A stretch of 64,000 bases of DNA from Nemertoderma westbladi (taxonomy: Eukaryota; Xenacoelomorpha; Nemertodermatida; Nemertodermatidae): positions 1-64,000 of the forward strand of contig JAUCBJ010000937.1 in assembly GCA_032718475.1 (NCBI GenBank). The letters run 5' to 3'. Below the pieces are notes generated by a model, which saw nothing but the letters and a program-made list of their open reading frames with translations, ran no database searches and was not told the DNA's origin. Below are positions 55,279 to 64,000 of this stretch, piece by piece. The number at the start of each line of letters is the position of its first letter. The first letter of the stretch is position 1. The translations under genes and the position numbers were made by a program.

Positions 55279-58200
55279 CTACTAGGATCGGCATGCTGCA
55301 TTGCAGCTGCATTTTTAAGAATGCTGTGCCGGCTTGTCAACAAAATTGCACCGCCACAACTCCCTATCACCCATGACATTTGGTAGATCATCCGCATCTT
55401 TAAGGCCAGTGTCCTTTAAGATGCGTCTCAAGAAAGTCATGGGCTGTCCACCATGCTTATTCACTCCATGAGGCTGCCAAAGTACAAGATTATGCACTGG
55501 CTTGTCCTCACGGCGAAAGCAATGTCCTGCAAAGCGGAGGCGATTTTGTTCTAGTGTCAAGCTTGGGGGAACCAATGAGACACCTCCAATGTTATATAGT
55601 GTCTGGTTGGAGATGTGTGCATTGTACTTGACACAATGAACCCGGCGTAGCATTCTTGTGAATGTGCCATCCAGAGATTTGGTGTCCTCAGCAGTTAGAG
55701 CCCAGCATGGACTCCCGTAGAGGAGTACTGGAACTACTGCTGCTCTAAATAATCGGACCTTAAGTTTCCGATTAATTCTAGGTGACTTCCAAATCCTGGA
55801 AAGCCTATTCAAGGCTGCCCATGCCTTTCCCTTACGTATTCGAAGGTCTTCACCTGACTTCCGGATCCATGATCCCAGGTAACAGAAGTCGTCCACATGC
55901 TCAAGTATACCATCCTTTGAGCTTATGCTCATCCGATCAGAGACTTGCTGAGGACTTTCAAAGTTAACTGTCAGAATTTTGGTCTTTCTGGAGTTAATAA
56001 AAAGACCAACACTAGAAGCAGCATGTTCTAATGAGCTGAGGAGCCGTTGGGCTCCCTCTAATGATTCTGAGAGTACTCCTAAGTCATCAGCAAAGTCTAG
56101 ATCAGTTAGGTACTTGGCAGGATTTCCTCGACTTCTGGAGCCAGTAGGTGGAGTTATCATCACACCATCATCATTATGATGATCTAAGGACATGCGTAGA
56201 ACATAGTCAACCACAATAATGAACAAGAATGGTGCAAGTGTGTCTCCTTGGAGGACGCCCCATAACACTTCAAATGGTTCTGTGTCACCGTCAACAGTAG
56301 ACACAAATGTTGTCGAACCATCGTATACTGATCTGATTGCTGCAATAATTTCATCAGGAATCCCATATAATGAAAGTATGCTGAACATACGTGACCGAGA
56401 GACTGAATCAAAGGCCTTGAAGAAGTCAACAAAGATAACAGCCAGATGCCTGTCTTTCTTTTTTGATAACTCTTCAATTATCCTTCTAAGTGCCAAAATG
56501 GGCTCCATGGTCCCACGACCTTTACGGAATCCATTCTGATTTCCACGGAGCAGTCTCTCAATGGGATCCCTGATGCGATTTAATAGAATCCTATTGTATA
56601 GCATTGCAGCAATCGAGATCGATGAGATTCCCCGAAAAGAACCATAGAGTGTTAGGTTGCCCTTCTTGGGAACTGGCACCAACTTATTTGTTTTCATTTC
56701 TTGTGGGACTCTTGTTGTTCGGTACATGTCTACTATGATGGGATAGATGAGCTTTAAACACTCAGGTATTTTAAAGACCTCAGGGGGAACACCATCTACT
56801 CCACTGGCACGAGTGGTCTTAATGCTCTTTGCAGCAGTCTTCACTTCTGCAAAGGAGATATCGCCAATGGGAATATCTGGGAGTACAGACTCAGACACTT
56901 TTACTTCTATAAAGTTATCAGGCAATACCCTGTCATTATTGAGGAGCTTTTCAAAGTGGGCTTTCCAACCATTGAGGCGATCGGCTGGTGATTCAGCCTT
57001 AACCTTGGTGGTTGGTTGGCTTTTCCGCCCAGTAAGCAGATTGATCGATTTCCATGCCTGGGATGATTGCCTGCTGTCGTCAGCATCATTGATGGCATCA
57101 ACCTGTTGGTTTATTAGCTCCTGCAGACTAACAGAGTACTGCCTGTTCAGGGACATAGATGCAGCCTTAACTGCATTCTTGGCCGCTGTAGTCTGTTTGA
57201 GTCGGGACTCTTTCTGTGCCTTATGAAGGTCATTTCGGCACTTCTGAATTTAGTTGTCAGTCCAGGGGGCCCTTTTCCTGTTTCGAGGGTATACAGGAAC
57301 TGTTTCTGCAGCTGCTAACTTAACTGCTTCTGTAAAGGCAGTATAGCCCTCACAGTGATCTGCCGCCTCAGAGGCAAGAGCCTCATACCTGTTGCTCAGC
57401 TGTAGTGTGAAGCTGGATCTCACACTTGGCTGTTGCAACAGAGAGGACCAGTCATGCCGCGGCAAGGCAGATTTCGTTGTTCTGCTAGCACGCAGACTAA
57501 GTCTTACCTTGGCCACAATAAGGCGGTGATCACTGGAGAAGGGTCGAAGTGTAAATGCATTACAGTCTTGTATAGAGCTCCTGTATTTCCTACGAAACAG
57601 AATATGGTCTATCTGGGACTTGTGACCACTGGGTCCACTATGAGTCCATAGCTTTCCAGTTCGCTTCTTGAACTGGGTTCCAGCCGAAAACAATCCATTT
57701 CCAGAGATAAAATCCTGAAGATGGACAGAATTTCGGTTAACACTATTGCTATAGACCCAGGGCGATGTAGGTGATTGATGCAGACTTGCATTAAAGTCTC
57801 CCAGGAATGTTAAGAATGCATGCTGATCCACTCCATCAGTAGCTGCTTGTAGATTGTGGTAGAAATTTTCCACCTCCTCTACAGGGGCAACACTAGTTGG
57901 AGAGTAGCACACAATCAGAACCACCTTAGGAAACTTCTTAGCCAGTCTTCCAGAACATGAGAAGTGGCAACGGATGATGCGGTTAGAGATTTGGTCTATT
58001 TTGTCCAATGCTGCATGTGCAGTTGGATTCATCAATAGACCAATTCCACCATTGCCACTATCATCTGCTGAAGCGAGGGCGAGTCGCCAACCGCTCCCCA
58101 TGTCCTTAATCAGAACCTCATCAGTCTGTCCAGTCTGCATTCGGTGCTCTTGAACACCCACTGCACTAAGAGAGAGCTTATCTGCCAAGGCAGTCAGCTC

Positions 58201-59027
58201 ACCTTGTCGCATTGGGGACCCGAGTGTTAGGGTGTTTACTGAGGCTAGTCTAGTGACTTGCCTCAGCTTCACGAATGGCTTTGTTGGTCGGGGTGGAACA
58301 TGAGAGTAGCCTCCAACTCCAGAATCCCTCTCCCTATCACAATCTGGCCTCCCTGGTGACCCAGGGTATGGGCCAGAAAGGTCATCAGGAAAGGGACTCA
58401 AACAATTGTTGGCTGCTCTCTCTCCAGTAGGGGGTGAGACAGGCTGCCGGTCAGGAGTTAACTGACGCCTGTGAGGCCGATTGTGTCCGGTAATTCCACT
58501 GGCCTCTAGTGGCCGGACCTCCGCATTGCTAATGTAATCCATAGTGGGGGTTGGGGGGTGCTTTTTTGCCGAGTCAGCTCTCGGGGCAAATACCACACCC
58601 TCGTTTGCCATTCCACAGGGTGGGTGTCGCAATGGAGTCAGATATGAGGCCCATCACCCATATCTACTCTGGCATACATGACCCACCATTGGCTGTTGCA
58701 GCTCATCTGCTGGGTCATGCCCTGTACCCTTGCTGCCAGGTGCAGGTCGCAGTGAAGTGCTCTCAGAGTGGACATGAGAACACTCTGCTCCTAACCAGCC
58801 ATTGATAGATCTGCCTGGTCAGGCCATATACCCCTGCAGCCAAGTATATGGGTCCTTAATCCAGGACCAAGGGCGTCCTTATCCCAGAACGAAGGGGGTC
58901 CTAGTTACAGGACCAGATTTGCCCTAGTAAGAGGGTCTATGCAGCTACAGGTGGCACCTCCTTTATGCTGCATGGAGGTGGCAAGTTTTCTTGATCAATG
59001 ACCTAGAATACCTGACCTGACATGAAG
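55279..59027 (-). mobile_element. Full-length RTE-like LINE (3749 bp) with target duplication
   Basis: The element runs on the minus strand from 59027 (5') to 55279 (3'), flanked by a perfect 22-bp duplication. It has about 390 bp of 5' UTR, one long ORF interrupted by a single stop, and a very short 3' UTR that ends GATCCTAGTAG; related copies end in longer (TAG)n. The family is an apurinic-endonuclease LINE; RTE-like is my best guess from ORF layout, short 3' end and microsatellite tail. Confidence 0.92.
55315..58632 (-). pseudogene. LINE ORF: endonuclease plus reverse transcriptase, one nonsense codon
   Basis: The frame is continuous for about 1105 codons except for a TAA at 57252-57250, which splits it into 460 and 613-codon parts in the same frame. 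The first part has an N-terminal Pro-rich region (an alternative start is MANEGVVF) and an APE-type endonuclease: VGVQEHRM, LTFLGDFNASL, SQIDHILFRR and SSDHRLIVAK. The second part has the RT: DGVPPEVFK, GNQNGFRKGRG, IFVDFFKAFDS, GVLQGDTLAPFLF and DLDFADDLGVLS, then a C-terminal segment ending DKPAQHS. Everything but the one stop looks intact, so decay has only begun, or the stop is an allele or assembly error. Confidence 0.9.
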
Positions 59028-59049
59028 CGTTAATGGCACCCATATTCTA
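59028..59049. repeat. Target-site duplication, right copy
   Basis: Identical to 55257-55278. Right of it the pre-insertion repeat continues as AGGCTTCGTTCACTTCGTGG, as in related sequence at 16325 and 40765. Confidence 0.95.
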
Positions 59050-62000
59050 AGGCTTCGTTCACTTCGTGGCTCGCCCCACAATGATAAGAAATTGTACACA
59101 AAACAAAAGCAATATTAATCAAGTATAAAATAAATATGATAAGATGCAAAGAGCTATTGCTATGCGCTGCGGGCTTCCTTGACCACTTGCAATTAAATTC
59201 AATTCACAGAAGCAAACGCACTGGGGTTGGGACTGCTTACCCCCATACCCACAGCAACGGAGTGGGAGAATGCCAGATGCAACGTTTCTTATTGGCTCGC
59301 GGCCCGCAAAATAGGTAGCTCTAACGAGACCGCAATCTTATCGAACAGAGCTGAGCGTTGTGTAGCAAGCGGAGCAATTTGGAGCGGGACTAACTCTTCT
59401 TCTACAACTGAGTAGTTATCCTTTACACTAAAATGTCAGTTCGAAGTTTCTCCTAGTCATAGTTGATTTGCTTGCTTGTTCTACTGTAGGTTCGCTTAAA
59501 TCTCAAACTAAGCCTGATGAGATCTGCAGTTATGATTCTGAAGTCCGAACCAATTAGGTTGAACGAGCTATGTACCCCGCAGTTAATAATGCGGTTTCTT
59601 CACTTTTAGTTGAGGCCGTGGCGGTCACAATAGAAAGGTACCTAATGACATATTTCATAGTTCTGAGAAAAACGCGTTTAAAGATTGGACAATTTTTTGC
59701 AATAAAAAATATTGGTATGAGAGAAATTCAAAGTTGTGTTTATGTTATCTGGACATCTGTTTTTGGTTTTACTATCTGGACATCTGTTTTTGTTATCGTT
59801 AATGTTATATTTTTGCAACTCTATCTTAAATTATGGAAGTGAAATTTAATTCTTTAACTTAATACTATTAATTAGCAGATCTGGAAGAACTTGAGGAGCT
59901 TGTTGGTATCGATAATAGTGATAATAATGAAAATGTGACAGCATTTTGCTGATTCCATATATTAATTATGTAATTATTAATTATAATAATGGTAGATAGT
60001 AATATAATTATATTGACAATCGCGAAAATCCATAATTTTCAAATATTTTTCAAGATTGTACACTTACGTGCTGCGCGAAGGCCCTGAAATGTATATCATT
60101 TCAGGAAAAAATAAAAATTCAAATAACATTTTTTTTAAATTTGTTGTGTATAGTGGACATTTTAATACCGAAAAAAACAATAAAATTTAGAAACATCAAC
60201 AAATACTTCAACTTACACGTAATTTAAATTTTTACAAATTTTTTACCCGCTCGATCAAACCCTGCCGCATACTTTGTCCCATAACTTGAGAACTAAAAGA
60301 GATCTTGAAAAACCGCTTGAATATTTGAAATCTCCAGTAATCTCCAATCTAAAAAGCCAATAAAACAAATTTTGAAAAATATTTCATAAGGTCCCTTTCT
60401 ATTGTGACCGACACTGATATGGACATAATCCAGTTTGGTTGGTTGGTGCTTTGGTTGGTTCAATTTGCGTATTAAAAGGCCCACAGATTCCTATTTTACT
60501 TTTAGAATGTGGTTTCCTCGATTTCAATTCATTAGTCAATTAGAGGTCTAAAAGGAAGCTCCCATTTCTATTCAAACTGGAATCCCTGCCTGACATATTC
60601 TGGTCCAATTTGCGCTTTCAGTCACCAGCATGACTTTGACATTGTGTTTCAAAATATCCTTTATAAGTCAGATCTTCATAAAAATCGACTGCTTACACTG
60701 GCTCTATTGCATTAGTTGGACTGTAGCCTGTAGCAACATTACTGTTGTCATGGCATGTACATCAAATGTTACAACAATGATTTACTATTGCACAAATGTA
60801 TTGCATTTCCTTACCATAGCCTTCAATTGTGCCCAGAGGACTCGCCTAGTCTGAAACTACTAATTTGGTGAAGTATCTACTAGTTCTGGTCTAGCTCCCC
60901 TAATGGACTGACCCTGACAGCTATAGGTTGTACCGCATTGCTACCATAGTGTGGCCGACCTGAGGACACTGACCTGACTTACATACAAAAGTTTGGTCAG
61001 GAGTAGAAACTTCTGCTAACATTTTAGTAAAGTCTGAAGTGGTATACTACCTGATTCTGTTACTCTTGCATCAAACAAACTCAGAGGTCGTATTTTTAGT
61101 TCCAGTTATCCAGTCAGCTACCTGAGGGTCAGAAATGTGGTAAGAATATGGCCCTAAACTCAAGGAGAATTCCCTTTGACCATAATAATTACCACAATAC
61201 CTGTTTGCACTTTGCAGTGATGTGGGGACTTGACTGCTGGACAGAAGGTCATTTGTCAATGGCCAGTCAAGTTGGAAATGAATATAAAACTGAAACTTAT
61301 AGCATAGCTACAGTATATCCAATACCAAGACAGGCGGCCTTTAGAGTCCAGTACAAGCAATAATGTATAAATGGTAATGTGGCCCATCATCTGAACTGAA
61401 GCATACCTTAAATACCCATGTAGTTATAAAGACACTTTCAAGAACATCAAGTACATGAAAATAATAGGAACCCAGATGATCGAAATTACACAAAACAGCT
61501 GAAAATATAACGTTGCAACAGATTAAAATGCCAAAAAAATAATGCAATGAGTAGATGACAGATGAGCCATTTCGCTCATGGCAGGCTATATTTCGAGTTA
61601 AAACGAGATAACGTCACAAAGCAAACTTACTGGAGATAGCCACTCTTTGTCTGGGGCACATCATTATTGTGATATTGCCTCTAGAGAATGTGAATCGACA
61701 CACCGTGCATGGGTTAAAAAGATTACGTTTGTGATCACTGTGAATATTATAAAATGTTAAAAGATTATAATAATTACTTTTACGGTGAGTGAACTATGAT
61801 TGATAGTTACACCGCTATACATTAAAGCTCTGTACAGCTATTTGCTCACACTACTTCATCAGGTTCATACTTTGTACTGTACCAATGCACAGCACATTGC
61901 ACTGCATAGGCAGCCAATAGTGATGAGATACGAAAAATGTCAATATTGTCATGACTTGTGCATTAGCAACACATTGAATGTATTTAGTAGGTGCACTCTG

Positions 62001-62261
62001 TGTAGTGCATGTTACCTTATCAGTATCGCTGTTTGTAATTCATGATAAAGGTCCAATTCAGCATTATGTATAATAATTGTTATTGGGACAAATGCGATCA
62101 CTAGAGAAGTTGCTTTTGATCATACATGGACTAATGGCTCGGAGGAACCAAAGGCTAAAATATTGTTGCAATATGAGACAGGGGGGGGGGGGGGGGACTG
62201 GACGCAAAACCCGCCTTGGCGAATTAATATCCCGCCTCAATGTTAAATTCTCAATTTAGGG

Positions 62262-62330
62262 AAAGGACAGTGGCACGTTATTTTAACCAAAACAATAAAC
62301 TAAGCACAATAGAACAGGTTGCAGTTTTAT
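62262..62330 (+). repeat. Dispersed repeat with AACCAAAACAATAAAC core
   Basis: GGGAAAGGACAGTGGCACGTTA, then AACCAAAACAATAAAC at 62285-62300, then GAACAGGTTGCAG. It matches 41368-41440 best. Confidence 0.75.
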
Positions 62331-63931
62331 TTTTGAGAAAAATCAGCTGTTATTTGCGTCGAATTTCCCCTGGAGAGGGATGAATTTTTATTGTGTCCAG
62401 TTTCCCCCCCTATCTGTGCAATATATATAGATTTAGAATGTATATTGTTGCAAATCGGAAAAGCATCTATCAGGCAATCTGGGGGCTCAATATGTTATGA
62501 ATTACTGGTTAAACATGCATCCAGACAATGCACTGTAGCTCATTAAGGTTGTTGTTATATTCTTTCAATATCAAGGAAAAAAATAGAAAATTGCTTTGAA
62601 TAACTCAGTCAAGCGTCAACATAGCTATGATAAAATGGGTGATTGAAAATGTACGATGTACACATATACACGCAGGTCTATTAGTTTTTAGTTAATTGAC
62701 GGTAGTAATTGTTATATTCATTAATAACTTGAAAGTTTGCCCAAATTTTGCTTATATCACACTGTAAACTATGCAATAATTATAAAACACTCGACTACAC
62801 AATTTCACGTTTCCCTATATCATTGTTAATAACCAACAATGATATATTGCAAGAGCGATTGAACGGTAGAACTATTGTATATCGCGTGCAAGGCCACATT
62901 AATTACCTTCATATTAAGATCATTCAAATCTGCAGTGGCTTAATGGGCCTAAGCGCCAGGCCTTGTGGTAATAACTAAATCATTCATTGCCAATGTTGTT
63001 TTATTACATAAAGCGACTAGGCGACTAGGCCTATTGCGAGTCAGATGTTTAAGCTTGACTGTTACAAACATTCTGTTACTAAATGTTTCGTTTCAATAAT
63101 TTGGACTTTACTATCTCTATTTAGTAGGCCTATCGCCTATGCATGGTTAATTGATGAAATTTCTTAAAAATTAGACATCCAACGCAATGTGTGATTGTAA
63201 GTTATCTAACAAATTAGTATAACTTTATTAAAAATTACAATCTTTGGTAATGATGAATTCAGTTACAATCCCACCTACTGTACATTTGTAACTTAGCGAT
63301 AATTATAAAGTTATACGTTTTATTCATATTATACATTATCTATTGTATACAATTATTATTGTTGAAAAGATTGAATTGTTGATAAGACTGTCTAATTAGT
63401 TATAAAACCATACGACTGAATTGAATTGATATTTATTTCTTTCTGCTGGTTACATATACAAATTTTAACAAATACATATTAACAACATTAACCAATAAAA
63501 TTTAATCAATATTTAAAAAAAAATAAAAAAAATTTATAGTGTGAGACGACCACCACAGAAGACTAATAGCCAGGCTAGTGCCGTCTTGCTGTGGTGGCCA
63601 GAACCAACAGGTGGGGGGGGGGGGGGGGGGGTGCCTGGTCCGTTTGAAATTTCTAATGTAGGCCTATATTCTGTATTCTGAATTCTGTATAACTCTGAAA
63701 ATAAGTGGTTTTCTAAGTTTGACGTAAAAGACGATTTTTATTTTTTATTGCGTATCTCTAGTGGCACAGAATTCCAGATCGAGGGTCCTCGAAAACTCAA
63801 TGATCTCTGTGACTTAGTTTATAGTCATACTATACTGCTGGCTGGCTGATAAATATTTAGTAAATTGTTGTTCAATTATTGTCATTATTACACCATCGCC
63901 GTAAAATGAGTGTCATTTTCTGATGACACGG

Positions 63932-63932
<1 letters not shown>

Positions 63933-63962
<30 letters not shown>
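63933..63962. repeat. C30 homopolymer
   Basis: Thirty C in a row near the window end. It could form a four-stranded G structure on the minus strand; its length may also be imprecise because sequencing of such runs is error-prone. Confidence 0.9.
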
Positions 63963-63964
<2 letters not shown>

Positions 63965-64000
63965 CTTTTTCTAAATCTTTATCCTATTGCTTGAAATTTG

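Larger units (their letters stand above)
59050..64000. other. Gene-poor right end with dispersed repeats and homopolymers
   Basis: Only short ORFs without recognisable domains. The dispersed AACCAAAACAATAAAC repeat lies at 62262-62330. A piggyBac-arm-like motif is at 60285-60330 on the minus strand. Homopolymers are G16 at 62181-62196, G19 at 63613-63631 and C30 at 63933-63962. Confidence 0.5.

Noticed and set aside
59570-59842. 90-codon ORF with hydrophobic stretches
   Set aside because: No family recognised and AT-rich composition like the non-coding neighbourhood.

Overview
This is nuclear DNA of an animal, most likely a marine invertebrate and perhaps a deuterostome such as a tunicate, echinoderm or hemichordate. 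The evidence is a cilium gene (LRRC23-type), spliced genes with GT/AG introns, a tRNA-derived SINE with a deuterostome-style tail, animal-type piggyBac, Penelope, LINE and Gag-bearing LTR elements, and many AGGCCT and TACCGGTA palindromes in AT-rich spacers. The phylum is an inference; no rRNA or mitochondrial marker is present.

Host genes are few. They are a two-exon gene for a secreted histidine-rich peptide (14.8-15.9 kb, +); an intronless mitochondrial carrier (27.2-28.3 kb, -); a four-exon gene for a secreted protein with two PAN-like cysteine modules and a fucolectin/F5-8C-like domain (29.4-31.3 kb, -), whose exon phases I could join consistently; an intronless LRRC23-like ciliary protein (37.0-38.1 kb, +); and an intronless 1267-aa xanthine dehydrogenase/aldehyde oxidase family enzyme (42.7-46.5 kb, -). 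A partial Gag-like or hypothetical ORF runs off the left edge. An importin-like exon fragment sits beside a SINE at 47 kb.

Most of the rest is mobile or tandemly repeated DNA. From 4.2 to 11.9 kb a jockey/CR1-like LINE is split by a complete piggyBac transposon at a TTAA site. A Penelope-like fragment follows, then a second, inverted copy of the same LINE that carries a deletion derivative of the same piggyBac family. From 12.5 to 14.3 kb two arrays of a two-word minisatellite form a large inverted repeat. From 18.15 to 24.86 kb lies a young LTR retrotransposon with 547-bp LTRs and the 5-bp duplication CAATT. It has Gag-like ORFs and zinc knuckles but no visible pol, and it is rich in perfect hairpins, including an array of about 20 short stem-loops with compensated stems. 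Four copies of a second LINE family occur (32.3-34.0 -, 34.1-34.6 +, 50.1-51.0 +, 55.3-59.0 -). The last is full length, has a 22-bp target duplication, and is interrupted by one in-frame stop. A decayed Mutator-like transposase lies at 51-52.3 kb.

Tandem arrays include a 142-bp repeat inside piggyBac, a 267-bp (TAA)n tract inside an intron, an 18-bp array (35.5-36.1 kb), a 340-bp duplication (39.6-40.4 kb), a 50-bp triplicate (47.9 kb) and a 31-bp array of about 76 units (52.4-54.8 kb). The last 5 kb shows no gene I can support. The host genes are functionally unrelated and form no operon or cluster; the clearest organised systems here are the mobile elements.
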